Positions 12,170 through 21,010 of a DNA stretch of 64,000 bases are shown here, piece by piece. Every line of letters begins with the position of its first letter. Position 1 is the stretch's first letter. The stretch spans positions 150,001 through 214,000 of the forward strand of contig NZ_CAMPFU010000001.1 of assembly GCF_946848805.1 (NCBI RefSeq), written 5' to 3'. Origin of the DNA: Deinococcus sp. Marseille-Q6407. GTDB taxonomy: Bacteria; Deinococcota; Deinococci; Deinococcales; Deinococcaceae. The notes under the pieces are model-generated. The model made no database searches. It saw only the letters and a program-made list of their open reading frames with translations, and was not told the DNA's origin. The position numbers and the translations under genes were made by a program.

Positions 12170-13579
12170 ATGACCGACGCCGCAACATTCTGGCCTCTGA
12201 CCTGTGAAGCCCTGGCGGAGGGAGACTTCGAGCAGGCGTTCGCACTGCTGCGGGCCGGCACCCTGCTGTCTGACCCGGCCGAGCAGGCCCGCTACGTGCT
12301 GCTGGCCGGGGCGCTGCACGCGCTGTATGGTGACTTGGCACTGGACGAACTGCGCCTGAGCCTCTCTGAAGCCCGCCGGCTGGACCCGCGGGCCGCCGCC
12401 GATCCTCTCTATCTGGCGCTAGGGGCCGAGCTGGAAGCCCGCCACGCCGGCACCCAGGCCCCGCCGCCCCCGGCGGAGGCCCGCCACGCCGCCGATCCCC
12501 TGGCCCGTTTCCATGCCCTGAGCGCCCTGGTGCTCTCCGGCCGGCTGAGCGAGGCTGCCGAGCTGGAGCTGGACCCGGCCGAGCTGCCCGCGCACCTGAG
12601 CTGGCGGGCCGCCGCCTTGCTGGCAGAAGCGCACGACGGCCTGGGCGACAGCCAGCGGGCCGCCGAGCTGTTTGCCCAGGCGGCCGCCGGCACCAGCGGC
12701 CCTGACCGGGCGGTGATGCTGCAGGAAAGTGCCGCGCTGCTGCTGGCCCAGGGCCGACTGGACGAGGCGCGAACGGCATTGCAAGACGCCCGGCCCATCT
12801 ACTCGTCGGCGCAGCCGAGCGACCCGCAGGAGGCGCTGAACCTGTCCACCTGGCATTATCTGCAGGCTCAGCTGGAACTGGCGCTGGGCGCCGCCGACCA
12901 GGCCCTGAGCGAAATTGAAGCAGCGGCGCAGCTGGAACGCCGGCACGGCGACGCCAGCTACGGGGTGGCGCTGGTGCAGGGGCAGGCCCTGAACACGCTG
13001 GGCCGCACCGAGGAAGCCCTGAGCGCTTTTGGCCGGGCGGTCGAGCTGGCGCAGGGCAGCGACCGGCCTTACGCCCAGCACGAGCTGGCGGTGGCGCTGC
13101 TGGACCTGGACCGCCCGCTGGAGGCCCAAGAAGCGCTGGAAGTGGTGGCCCGCGAGCCGGACTATCCTTTCCAGGCCGAGGTGCAGGCTGACCTGGCCGA
13201 GTGCGACTACCGTCTGGGGCAGCTGGCCCAGGCCCAGGCCGGCGCCGAGCAGGCCCTGCGCCAGGGCGCGGTGGTGCCGGCCAGCCTGGTGCTGGGCAAC
13301 GTGGCGCTGGAGTATTACCACCTGGACGACGCCCTGGCCCACTTTGAACGGGTGATCGGGGCCTCGCCCGAAGGCAGCCGCGACTGGCTGATCGGGCACC
13401 AGATGACGGCCGATATTCTGGCGCAGCAGGGCTTCCGCGAGCCGGCGCAGGTGTATGCCCACGCCCAGCAGGCGCTGGAACACACCCCCGAGGGCGACGA
13501 GTGGCAGGCTACCTTGCAGGCCCACCGCGACCGAGCCGCCGAGCTGATGCAGGGCGGCTCCGGCAGGGTGCTGAATTGA
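12170..13579 (+). CDS. Tetratricopeptide repeat protein
   Basis: The protein has 469 residues from ATG 12170 and is made almost wholly of helical TPR-like pairs with the usual small-residue pattern (for example ALNTLGRTEEALSAFGRAVE and DYRLGQLAQAQAGAEQAL). No signal peptide, membrane segment or catalytic domain is visible, so it is probably a cytoplasmic scaffold. An upstream in-frame GTG at 12122 would add 16 residues. TATGCT lies 9 nt before the ATG, slightly wider than the usual leaderless spacing. The last codons overlap the tsaE start (TTGA), implying co-translation with tsaE. The specific role is unknown. Confidence 0.85.
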   Translation: MTDAATFWPLTCEALAEGDFEQAFALLRAGTLLSDPAEQARYVLLAGALHALYGDLALDELRLSLSEARRLDPRAAADPLYLALGAELEARHAGTQAPPPPAEARHAADPLARFHALSALVLSGRLSEAAELELDPAELPAHLSWRAAALLAEAHDGLGDSQRAAELFAQAAAGTSGPDRAVMLQESAALLLAQGRLDEARTALQDARPIYSSAQPSDPQEALNLSTWHYLQAQLELALGAADQALSEIEAAAQLERRHGDASYGVALVQGQALNTLGRTEEALSAFGRAVELAQGSDRPYAQHELAVALLDLDRPLEAQEALEVVAREPDYPFQAEVQADLAECDYRLGQLAQAQAGAEQALRQGAVVPASLVLGNVALEYYHLDDALAHFERVIGASPEGSRDWLIGHQMTADILAQQGFREPAQVYAHAQQALEHTPEGDEWQATLQAHRDRAAELMQGGSGRVLN

Positions 13580-14019
13580 CGGCCTTCCTACTGGCCCCGG
13601 GCGAAAGCCAGCTGCTGCATGGGCTGGAAGAACAGCAGGCTTTCGGTGCGGCGCTGCTGGACAGCCTGCCGGCCAGCAGCGTGCTGTTTCTGGAAGGCGA
13701 GCTAGGCGCCGGCAAGACCAGCCTGACCCAGGGCATCGCCCGGCGGCTGGGCTTTACGGGCACCGTATCTAGCCCCACCTACGCGCTGATGCAGCCGTAC
13801 CCGACGCCACAGGGCCAGCTGCTGCATGTGGACGCCTACCGCGTGCAGCACCCTGGCGAGCTGTACGACATGGGCCTGGAAGAACTCACCGGCGAGAGCC
13901 GCCTCAGCGTGATCGAGTGGGGCCAGCTGCTGTATGACGACTACCCGCAGGCCCCCTGCCTGTTGCTGGAGCATCTGCCGGGTGACCCATCTGTGCGCCG
14001 GGTGACCCGGCTGCGCTGA
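13576..14019 (+). CDS. tsaE: tRNA threonylcarbamoyladenosine biosynthesis ATPase TsaE
   Basis: The 147-residue ATPase assists TsaB/TsaD in forming t6A37 on ANN-decoding tRNAs. The Walker A motif is GELGAGKT at residues 41-48. Downstream are the family segments SSPTYALMQPY and HVDAYRVQHPGELYDMGLEE, the latter with the Walker-B-like HVDAYR. I use TTG 13576, which overlaps the TPR-protein stop by 4 nt; the same frame is open further upstream, but the family N-terminus fits this start. TsaB and TsaD are not nearby in this window. Confidence 0.92.
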   Translation: MTAFLLAPGESQLLHGLEEQQAFGAALLDSLPASSVLFLEGELGAGKTSLTQGIARRLGFTGTVSSPTYALMQPYPTPQGQLLHVDAYRVQHPGELYDMGLEELTGESRLSVIEWGQLLYDDYPQAPCLLLEHLPGDPSVRRVTRLR

Positions 14020-14061
14020 AGCTTTCTCCCGGCGGGCCTGCAAGCTGGGAGGGGCTTTTTC
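14019..14061 (+). terminator. Possible terminator after tsaE
   Basis: An imperfect hairpin pairs AAGC..CTCCC with GGGAG..GCTT across a 16-base loop, with wobble pairs in the middle, and is followed by five T. The T tract and position favour a terminator, but the stem is not clean. Confidence 0.45.
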
Positions 14062-14125
14062 CGGGGTCCGGTATCTGGGACAGCCGGCCCGCCTTTTCCG
14101 GTCTGATACGGCACAATAGGGCCAT

Positions 14126-15325
14126 ATGCAAATCCTGGTACTGAACAGCGGCTCGAGTTCGCTCAAGTTCGCCTTGCTGGATCCCGGCAACGGCGACGTG
14201 CGCCTGTCGGGGCTGGCCGAGCGTCTGGGACAGGAGGGCGCCAGTATCCGGCTGGACCACTTTGGCGGCGGCGAGCGCGACCGCACCGAGGAAAGCCTGC
14301 GCGGCGGGGTGCACGCGCAGGCGGTGGCCCGGGTGCTGGCCGAGCTGGACGCACTGGGGCTGCGCCAGGATGTGGTGGCGGTGGGGCACCGGGTGGTGCA
14401 CGGTGGTGAAGCGTTCAATGCCCCCGTGTTGATCACGCCGGAAGTGGAGCAGGTGATCCGGGACTGTATTCCGCTGGCTCCGTTGCATAACCCGGCTAAT
14501 CTGGCCGGCATCGAGGCTGCCCGCGCCGCTTTTCCCGACCTGCCGCACGTAGCCGTGTTCGATACCGCTTTTCACCAGACCATGCGGCCGGTGGCCTACC
14601 GCTACGCCGTGCCGGAAGAGTGGTACACCCGCTACGGGGTGCGCCGCTACGGGTTTCATGGCACCAGTCACCAGTACGTGTCGGGGCAGGCGGTCAAGAT
14701 GCTGGGCCTGAACCCTGGCCGCCACGGCCTGATCGTGGCGCATCTGGGCAACGGCTGCTCGGTGACCAGCGTGCAGGACGGCAAAAGCCGCGACACCAGC
14801 ATGGGCATGACCCCGCTGGAGGGCCTGGTGATGGGCACCCGCTCGGGCAATGTGGACCCCAGCCTGGTGGAATTCATGGTGCGCGAGGCCGGCATGACCG
14901 CTGCCGAGGTCACCGACGCTCTGAACAAGCGCAGCGGCCTGCTGGGCCTCAGCGGCCTGAGCAACGACATGCGCGAACTGGTCGAGGCGGCCCTGGGCGG
15001 GCACGCCGGGGCGCAGCTGGCGATTGACCGCTTCGTGTACCGTCTGGCGCAGACCATCGCCAGTTACGCGGTGGGCCTCAACCGCTGGGACGCGCTGGTG
15101 TTCACCGGCGGCATCGGGGAGAACAGCGCCCACATCCGCGCCATGACGATGGAACGCCTGCGCAGCCTGGGCCTGGTGCCCGACGAGCGCGCCAACGAGA
15201 ACACCGTGCGCGGCCAGCAGGGCGTGATTTCCAAGGAAGGCTGGGTCACGGCGCTGGTGGTCAGCACCAACGAGGAACTGATGATCGCCCGCCAGACGGC
15301 CGAACTGCTGCCGCACTCGGCCTAA
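14126..15325 (+). CDS. ackA: Acetate kinase
   Basis: The 399-residue enzyme makes ATP from acetyl phosphate and ADP (reversible), the second step of the Pta-AckA pathway. Family signatures are present: LVLNSGSSSLKF at the N-terminus (phosphate-binding loop of the sugar-kinase/Hsp70/actin fold), HRVVHGGEAF, FDTAFHQTM, RYGFHGTSHQYV and IVAHLGNGCS. The C-terminus contains FTGGIGENSAHIRA. CACAAT at 14112-14117 lies 8 nt before the ATG, close to leaderless spacing. pta follows 64 nt downstream, so the pair probably forms one operon. Confidence 0.98.
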   Translation: MQILVLNSGSSSLKFALLDPGNGDVRLSGLAERLGQEGASIRLDHFGGGERDRTEESLRGGVHAQAVARVLAELDALGLRQDVVAVGHRVVHGGEAFNAPVLITPEVEQVIRDCIPLAPLHNPANLAGIEAARAAFPDLPHVAVFDTAFHQTMRPVAYRYAVPEEWYTRYGVRRYGFHGTSHQYVSGQAVKMLGLNPGRHGLIVAHLGNGCSVTSVQDGKSRDTSMGMTPLEGLVMGTRSGNVDPSLVEFMVREAGMTAAEVTDALNKRSGLLGLSGLSNDMRELVEAALGGHAGAQLAIDRFVYRLAQTIASYAVGLNRWDALVFTGGIGENSAHIRAMTMERLRSLGLVPDERANENTVRGQQGVISKEGWVTALVVSTNEELMIARQTAELLPHSA

Positions 15326-15389
15326 GTTTTCAGCTGCTGCTGACCCGGTCACTTCCGCCCCGCCGCCCTTTTTCCCAAGGAGTCTTGCC

Positions 15390-17609
15390 ATGAAAACTTT
15401 CTTCGTCGCGCCGACCAAAAACCGTGTGGGCCTCTCGACCGTGGCGCTGGGCCTGACCCGCGCGCTGGAACGCCAGGGCCTGCGGGCCGGGTTTCTCAAA
15501 CCCATCGCCCAGACGCACGCCGAGGGCCTCAGCGCCAGCGTGCAGTTTGCCCGCTCGCTGAGCGGCTCGACCCGGACGCCCGACCCCATTTCGCTGGCGC
15601 ACGCCGAGCAGCGGCTCTCGGTAGGCGAGGGCGAAGAACTGATGGAGGAAGTGATCGCGCTGGCGCACGGCATGGGTGAGCTGGACGTGCTGGTGGTGGA
15701 AGGGCTGGCGCTGAACGAGCGCAACTCCTACGCCCCGCGCCTCAACGCCGACCTGGCCCGCAACCTGGAAGCCGCCGTGGTGCTGGTCTCCGACCTGCGC
15801 GGCATGACCCCGCTGGCCCTGGCCGACGAGCTGGAAATTGCCGCGCAGAACTACCGGCGCTCCGACGGGTCGGGGCTGGCCGGCTACGTGCTGAACTTTG
15901 CCCCCGAGCAGTTCGATTTCGGCGGGCTGCTGGCCGGGCTGCGCCAGCACTCGCGCATTCTGGCGGCCGGCGAGTTGCCGCTGCTGGGCGTGATCACCGA
16001 GAACCCGGAGCTGCAGGCGGCCCGCACGGTGGACATCGCCCGTTACCTGAACGCCGAGGTGCTGAACGCCGGCGAGATGGACACCCGCCGCATTCGCCGC
16101 TTCGTGGTCACGGCGCGGGGCGTGCCGGGCATGGTGGAGCAAAATCTGTTCGCCCCCGGCGCCCTGATCCTGACCCCCGGCGACCGCGAGGACGTGGTGA
16201 TGGCGGCCAGCCTGGCGCACCTCAGCGGCGTGCCGCTGGCCGGGCTGCTGCTGACCAGCGGCGTGGCCCCGGTGCCGTCCATTCAGCAGCTGTGCCGCGC
16301 CGCGCTGACCAGTTCGCTGCCGGTGCTGCGGGTGCCCACCAATTCCTTCGAGACCACCACCCGCCTGATTGAGATGAGCAGCAAGGTGCCGGCCGACGAC
16401 CTGGACCGGGTGGGGCAGGCGCTGGACTTTGCCGCCGACCGACTGGACACCGCGCAGCTGGTGGGCCGGGTGACGCCGGCCGGGCAAGAGCGCCGGCTGC
16501 CGCCGAGTGCCTTCCGCTTCGAGCTGATTCAAAAGGCGCGGGCGGCCGGCAAGCGCATCGTTCTGCCCGAGGGCGACGAGCCGCGCACGGTGGAGGCGGC
16601 CATTCGCTGCCTGGAAAAAGGCATTGCCCACCCGGTGCTGCTGGCAGAGGAAAGCAGCGTGCGGCGGGTGGCCGAAAGCCAGGGCCTGAGCATTCCCGAG
16701 GGGCTGGAAATCCTCGACCCGGTCCAGGCCCGCGAGCGGTTCGTAGCCCCGATGGTGGAGCTGCGCCGCAGCAAGGGTCTGACGCCCGAGCAGGCGCTGG
16801 CGCAGCTGGAAGACAACGTGGTGCTGGGCACCATGATGCTGGCGCAGGGCGAGGTAGACGGGCTGGTGTCGGGCGCGGTGCACACCACCGCCAGCACTGT
16901 GCGCCCGGCGCTGCAGCTGATCAAGACGGCCCCTGGCAGCACGCTGGTCAGCAGCATCTTTTTCATGCTGATGCCCGAGCAGGTGCTGGTCTACGGCGAC
17001 GCCGCCATCAACCCCAACCCTGGCGCCGAAGACCTGGCGCAGATTGCCATTCAGTCGGCCGACAGTGCGGCGGCTTTTGGCATCACGCCGCGCGTGGCGA
17101 TGATTTCTTATTCCACCGGCACCTCCGGCAGCGGTGAGGACGTGGAAAAGGTCAAGCAGGCCACCGAGCGGGTGCGGCAGCTGCGCCCCGACCTGACGGT
17201 GGACGGTCCCCTACAATACGACGCCGCCAGTGTGCCCAGCGTGGGCCGCTCCAAGGCGCCGGGCAGCCCGGTGGCGGGGCAGGCCACGGTGTTTATCTTC
17301 CCGGACCTGAACACCGGCAACACCACCTACAAGGCGGTGCAGCGCTCGGCAGGCGTGGTGGCGGTGGGGCCGATGCTGCAGGGCCTCAACAAGCCGGTGA
17401 ACGACCTCTCGCGCGGCGCCCTGGTGGACGACATCGTATACACGGTGGCGCTGACGGCCATTCAGGCCACCCAGACTCCCAGCGCTGCCGCTGCGCCGCT
17501 GGCAGACGGGGGAAGCGCGGCGCCGGCGAACGCTGAACAGGGGGGAGCAGACCAGCCCAGGACGGACCAGCCCAGTACAGATCAGCCTGCTGAACAGGCT
17601 CCCCAATGA
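15390..17609 (+). CDS. pta: Phosphate acetyltransferase, long form with DRTGG domain
   Basis: The 739-residue enzyme interconverts acetyl-CoA and acetyl phosphate. It has the long, three-part architecture: an N-terminal P-loop-like AAA_26 domain (FFVAPTKNRVGLSTVALGL), a central DRTGG regulatory domain (about residues 215-330, GVITENPELQAARTVDIARY) and the catalytic PTA_PTB domain from about residue 370 (IVLPEGDEPRTVEAAIRCLE, STGTSGSGEDVEK). ATG 15390 has AAGGAG 8 nt upstream. The last 50 residues are a low-complexity tail with repeated DQP units (QPRTDQPSTDQPAEQ), unlike the compact family C-terminus. Confidence 0.97.
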   Translation: MKTFFVAPTKNRVGLSTVALGLTRALERQGLRAGFLKPIAQTHAEGLSASVQFARSLSGSTRTPDPISLAHAEQRLSVGEGEELMEEVIALAHGMGELDVLVVEGLALNERNSYAPRLNADLARNLEAAVVLVSDLRGMTPLALADELEIAAQNYRRSDGSGLAGYVLNFAPEQFDFGGLLAGLRQHSRILAAGELPLLGVITENPELQAARTVDIARYLNAEVLNAGEMDTRRIRRFVVTARGVPGMVEQNLFAPGALILTPGDREDVVMAASLAHLSGVPLAGLLLTSGVAPVPSIQQLCRAALTSSLPVLRVPTNSFETTTRLIEMSSKVPADDLDRVGQALDFAADRLDTAQLVGRVTPAGQERRLPPSAFRFELIQKARAAGKRIVLPEGDEPRTVEAAIRCLEKGIAHPVLLAEESSVRRVAESQGLSIPEGLEILDPVQARERFVAPMVELRRSKGLTPEQALAQLEDNVVLGTMMLAQGEVDGLVSGAVHTTASTVRPALQLIKTAPGSTLVSSIFFMLMPEQVLVYGDAAINPNPGAEDLAQIAIQSADSAAAFGITPRVAMISYSTGTSGSGEDVEKVKQATERVRQLRPDLTVDGPLQYDAASVPSVGRSKAPGSPVAGQATVFIFPDLNTGNTTYKAVQRSAGVVAVGPMLQGLNKPVNDLSRGALVDDIVYTVALTAIQATQTPSAAAAPLADGGSAAPANAEQGGADQPRTDQPSTDQPAEQAPQ

Positions 17610-17618
17610 CAGTTTTCT

Positions 17619-18488
17619 TTGCAAAGCGGCCCATTCCCAGCCACGCCTTTGCCTAGGCGGGTGCCGGTCATACACACCCCCCGGCATCAGCAGGCTGCAC
17701 TCACGCTGGCCCCGGTGCCCCAGGCCGGCTACCTGCTGGGCGGCGTGGCTTACGCTCTGTCTCCGGCCCGGGCAGGCTGCACCGAGGCAGTGGCGCTGGC
17801 CCACGCGGAGGCGCTGGAGCTGCGCGCCCTGACCCGCAGTGAGGACCCGGCCGAAGCCGCGCGGGCGGGGCAGGCGGCCCAGGTCCGTGCCGCGCAGGAG
17901 CGGCTGCTGGCCGGCGCACCCCTGACAGCGGCCGAGCGGGTTGTCCTGCGGGCCGACTTCGGCGGGCCTCAGCCAGTGTCGCTGCCGGACCCTCTGCCCA
18001 TCGCCACCGACGGCAGCCGCCAGAAAGCCGGCAGTGGCGGCCTGGGCCTGGGGTACACCCTGGGCGGGCGGCCCTACAGTCTGGCCCTGCCGGGCACGCC
18101 GCCGGGCGCCCAGGAGGCGCTGGCCGAGCGACTGGCTCTTTTGCTGGCGCTGCGGCATGCCAGGGCACTGGGGGCGGGGCAGCTGACGGTGGCAAGTGGC
18201 CATCTGTTTCACGTGCGGCGCTACCGCGAGGGCCTGGCGCACCCGTCCCGCCGCAAAAGCGAGTCGCTGGAAGCCCTCGACGCGCTGGTGGCTGGGCTGG
18301 GCGGGCAGGTCACTTTCCGGTATGTGCCCACCCGCGGCACCGACGCCCCACACCGGCTGGCGCTGCACGCTCAGGCGTTGGACGCGCTGGCCCAGGGCGG
18401 CGCACTGACACGGGGGCAGGCGGCAGCACTGCGGCGGGTGCATTTTGCGCTGCTGGCGGGGCAGCAGGGCCGCTCGGTCCTGTTCTGA
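17619..18488 (+). CDS. Uncharacterised protein with degenerate RNase H-like domain
   Basis: The 289-residue protein starts 9 nt after the pta stop (or at GTG 17661, 275 residues). Its C-terminal half resembles the ribonuclease H fold: IATDGSRQKAGSGGLGLGYT with D131 in strand 1, a helix AERLALLLALRHA carrying a glutamate (E170), and a late YVPTRGTDAPHRLALHA segment. The position of the second catalytic aspartate reads ASGHLFHV, so the canonical DEDD set looks incomplete. It may bind nucleic acid without cutting it. This resemblance is by eye. The first 120 residues are Ala/Arg-rich and unrecognised. It may be read from the ackA-pta transcript. Confidence 0.7.
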   Translation: MQSGPFPATPLPRRVPVIHTPRHQQAALTLAPVPQAGYLLGGVAYALSPARAGCTEAVALAHAEALELRALTRSEDPAEAARAGQAAQVRAAQERLLAGAPLTAAERVVLRADFGGPQPVSLPDPLPIATDGSRQKAGSGGLGLGYTLGGRPYSLALPGTPPGAQEALAERLALLLALRHARALGAGQLTVASGHLFHVRRYREGLAHPSRRKSESLEALDALVAGLGGQVTFRYVPTRGTDAPHRLALHAQALDALAQGGALTRGQAAALRRVHFALLAGQQGRSVLF

Positions 18489-18556
18489 GGCGGCGCTGGA
18501 TCAGTGGGGCGCTGGGGCCGCACCGGGGCATTTTGGCGACCCGGCGGCGAGCGGAG

Positions 18557-18562
18557 TACACT
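18557..18562 (+). promoter_or_regulatory. Leaderless -10 box TACACT of degV
   Basis: TACACT ends 7 nt before the ATG at 18570. Confidence 0.65.
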
Positions 18563-18569
18563 TCGCTGC

Positions 18570-19421
18570 ATGTCCGTCGCCATTGTGACCGATTCCACAG
18601 CTGACCTTTCACCCGGCCTCTGCCAGCGCTGGGGCATCACCAGCCTGCCGCTGACGGTGCATTTTGGTGAGCAGTCATACCGCGACGTGAAGGAAATCAC
18701 CCTGCCGCAAGTTCTGGAGCGCGTCCGGGCCGGCGAGAAGATTCCCGGCACCTCGCAGCCGGCGCCGGGCATATTTTTTCAGGCCTACAGTGAACTGCTG
18801 CAAACCCACGACGCCGTGGTCAGCGTGCATGTCAGCCGGGACCTGTCGGGCGTGGCAGAAACTGCCCAGCTGGTCGCCCGCGAGTTCGGGGACCGGGTCA
18901 CGGTGCTGGACAGCCGCACCGCCACCATGCCGCTGGGCCTACTGGCGCTGCGGGCGGCGCAGGCGGCAGCGGCCGGGCAGAACGCCGCCGAGATCGTCTC
19001 AATGCTGGAGCGGCTGATTCCCTACGCCGAGCTGCGGTTCAGCGTGGAGTCGCTGGAATATCTGCGGCAAAACGGCCGCATCGGCGGTGCGGCGGGGCTG
19101 CTGGGCAGCGTATTGAACATCAAACCGGTGCTGACCATTCAGCGGGGCCGCATCGAGCCGGCGGCCAAATTCCGTGGGGTGCGCCGCGCTGCCGAGAGCA
19201 TGGTCAGTGACGTGCTGCGGATGGCCGAGCGGCACGGCGAGATGCAGGTGGGCTATGTCGTGACCCCCGGCGGCGAGGAGCTGGTCGAGCTGCTGCGCAC
19301 CGGGCTGGCCGGCGGCCCGGTGCAGGAACTGGGCACGTTCATGGTGGGCGGAGTGATCGGCTCACACGTGGGCCCCGGCGGCTTCGGCCTGGGAGCGCTG
19401 CCGCTGAATGTGCCGGTTTAA
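18570..19421 (+). CDS. DegV family fatty-acid-binding protein
   Basis: The 283-residue DegV/FakB-type protein binds a long-chain fatty acid, in some species presenting it to a fatty-acid kinase. Family signatures are IVTDSTADL at the N-terminus, the GTSQPAPG loop, and the ESLEYLRQNGRIGGAAGLLG segment, followed by VLNIKPVLTI. The ATG at 18570 is preferred over the upstream in-frame start at 18504 because it has leaderless promoter spacing and begins exactly at the family N-terminus. No fatty-acid kinase gene is adjacent. Confidence 0.92.
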   Translation: MSVAIVTDSTADLSPGLCQRWGITSLPLTVHFGEQSYRDVKEITLPQVLERVRAGEKIPGTSQPAPGIFFQAYSELLQTHDAVVSVHVSRDLSGVAETAQLVAREFGDRVTVLDSRTATMPLGLLALRAAQAAAAGQNAAEIVSMLERLIPYAELRFSVESLEYLRQNGRIGGAAGLLGSVLNIKPVLTIQRGRIEPAAKFRGVRRAAESMVSDVLRMAERHGEMQVGYVVTPGGEELVELLRTGLAGGPVQELGTFMVGGVIGSHVGPGGFGLGALPLNVPV

Positions 19422-19492
19422 ATGCCTCAGCCTAAATGCCCCGGCCTAGGTGCGAGCTGTGGCCTGAAGCGCAGCCGGGCGGGCGCGGGCGC

Positions 19493-19498
19493 TACACT
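19493..19498 (+). promoter_or_regulatory. Leaderless -10 box TACACT of yjbQ
   Basis: TACACT ends 7 nt before the ATG at 19506. Confidence 0.65.
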
Positions 19499-19505
19499 GC
19501 GCCCC

Positions 19506-19925
19506 ATGTGGCACCAGACCGAGCTGACCCTGCCGCCCATGCGGCGCGGGTTTCACCTGATCACCCGTGAGATAGAAGCGGCCCTGCCCGAACTGCGCGG
19601 GATAAAAGTGGGCCTGCTGCATGTGTTCATCCGGCACACCAGTGCCAGCCTGTGCCTCAACGAGAATGCCAGCCCAGATGTGCGGCGCGACTTCGAGCAG
19701 TTTTTTTCGGACCTGGTGCCGGAAGAATATCCGCACTACACCCACACCGATGAAGGCCCCGACGACATGCCCGCGCACCTCAAGGCGGCGCTGCTGGGGC
19801 CTTCGCTCACGTTGCCAGTCCGGGACGGCCAAGTGCACCTGGGCACCTGGCAGGGCGTGTTTCTGTGCGAACACCGCAACCGGGGCGGCGCCCGCCGGTT
19901 GACCCTGACCCTGCAGGGCGAGTAG
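19506..19925 (+). CDS. yjbQ: YjbQ/UPF0047 family protein
   Basis: The 139-residue single-domain protein belongs to the secondary thiamine-phosphate synthase (YjbQ, UPF0047) family; the physiological role is uncertain. Typical segments are GFHLITREIEAAL, the HVFIRHTSASLCLNENA strand with a conserved HTSAS, HYTHTDEGPDDMPAHLK with histidines that cluster in known structures, and LGTWQGVFLCEHR near the C-terminus. ATG 19506 is chosen for leaderless spacing to TACACT and the family length. The PIG-L gene follows after 26 nt. Confidence 0.9.
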   Translation: MWHQTELTLPPMRRGFHLITREIEAALPELRGIKVGLLHVFIRHTSASLCLNENASPDVRRDFEQFFSDLVPEEYPHYTHTDEGPDDMPAHLKAALLGPSLTLPVRDGQVHLGTWQGVFLCEHRNRGGARRLTLTLQGE

Positions 19926-19951
19926 GCCGGGGACCGGGTGATAGGCACAGC

Positions 19952-21010
19952 ATGAGGCGTTTGCCAGAGTGGAAAGCACGGACCCGCCGCGTCCGGCAGG
20001 CATTGGGGCGGTTCTGGGGCTGGGTCCGGCAGCACGCGGTCACCTTGGCCCTGGTGGCGGCACTGGCCCTGGCGGCCTATATCAACCTGCCGGACCTGGC
20101 CGACGCGGGCGGTGAGGCGGCGGCGCAGGTGGCGGCCCTGCCCGAAACCAGCGTGCCGCGCCGCGGCGAGCGGCTGCTGGTGCTCTCGCCGCACCCGGAC
20201 GATGAAACGCTGTGCTGCGGCGGCTACATTCAGCGCGCCCGCGCCCAGGGCGCCGAAGTCTACCTGGCCTGGGTCACCGCCGGCGACGGCTTTGTGATTG
20301 ACGCGGCCCTGACCCAGCGCCGACTGTTTCCCGGCCGCACGGGGATGCGGCGGCTGGCTGCGCGGCGGCAACAGGAAGCCCGCGACGCAGCCGCCGCGCT
20401 GGGCGTGCCGGCCGGGCACCTGACTTTTTTAGGCTATCCAGACGACGGCCTGACCGCCATGAATTCTCTGAATTACACCCTGCCCTATACCTCGCCGCAT
20501 ACTGGGGCCAGCGCCGTTTATCTGGGCGGCGTGCAGACCCCCGGCGCGCCCTTTACCGGGCAGGCGCTGGAAGCCGACCTGAACCAGCTGCTGGACCGGG
20601 TGCGGCCCACCCGGGTGCTGGTGGCGGCTCCGCAGGACCACCACGGTGACCACCACACCCTGGGCTTCGTGGCGATGCGGCTGCTGGCCCAGCGCGGCCA
20701 GGAAGACCGCCTCACCTACTGGCTGGTGCACGGCGGGGTGGAATGGCCGCTGCCCAAGGGCGAATATCCTGAGTTGCCGCTGCGCCCGGCGCCGCTGGGC
20801 CGGCACCTGCCCTGGCAGCGCCTGGACCTGACCCCAGAAGAGCAGCAGCACAAGCGCGAGGCTATCCGGGCCTACCGCACCCAGACCGCAGTGCTGAACC
20901 GTTTTATGGAAGCCTTCGACCGGCGCAACGAACTGTTCAGCCCCCGCCCGCTGCCGGGGCCGGTGCCCCAGCCGGTGCCGACCGTGACCTCAGAGCCGGC
21001 TCAGCCGTAA
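19952..21010 (+). CDS. PIG-L family deacetylase, membrane-anchored
   Basis: This is a 352-residue Zn-dependent LmbE/PIG-L deacetylase. An N-terminal basic stretch and one membrane helix (VTLALVAALALAAYINLP) anchor it, so the catalytic domain is probably outside the membrane. Zn-site motifs are SPHPDDETLCCGG (His and Asp-Asp) and, later, QDHHGDHHTLG. Substrates in this family are N-acetylated sugars or sugar conjugates; the one used here cannot be read from sequence. The C-terminal 20 residues are Pro-rich. The gene ends inside the 3' end of the convergent GNAT gene (21 nt overlap). Confidence 0.88.
   Translation: MRRLPEWKARTRRVRQALGRFWGWVRQHAVTLALVAALALAAYINLPDLADAGGEAAAQVAALPETSVPRRGERLLVLSPHPDDETLCCGGYIQRARAQGAEVYLAWVTAGDGFVIDAALTQRRLFPGRTGMRRLAARRQQEARDAAAALGVPAGHLTFLGYPDDGLTAMNSLNYTLPYTSPHTGASAVYLGGVQTPGAPFTGQALEADLNQLLDRVRPTRVLVAAPQDHHGDHHTLGFVAMRLLAQRGQEDRLTYWLVHGGVEWPLPKGEYPELPLRPAPLGRHLPWQRLDLTPEEQQHKREAIRAYRTQTAVLNRFMEAFDRRNELFSPRPLPGPVPQPVPTVTSEPAQP

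Noticed and set aside
13904..15724. 606-codon open frame antisense to ackA
   Set aside because: The plus strand encodes an unmistakable acetate kinase; the antisense translation is low-complexity.
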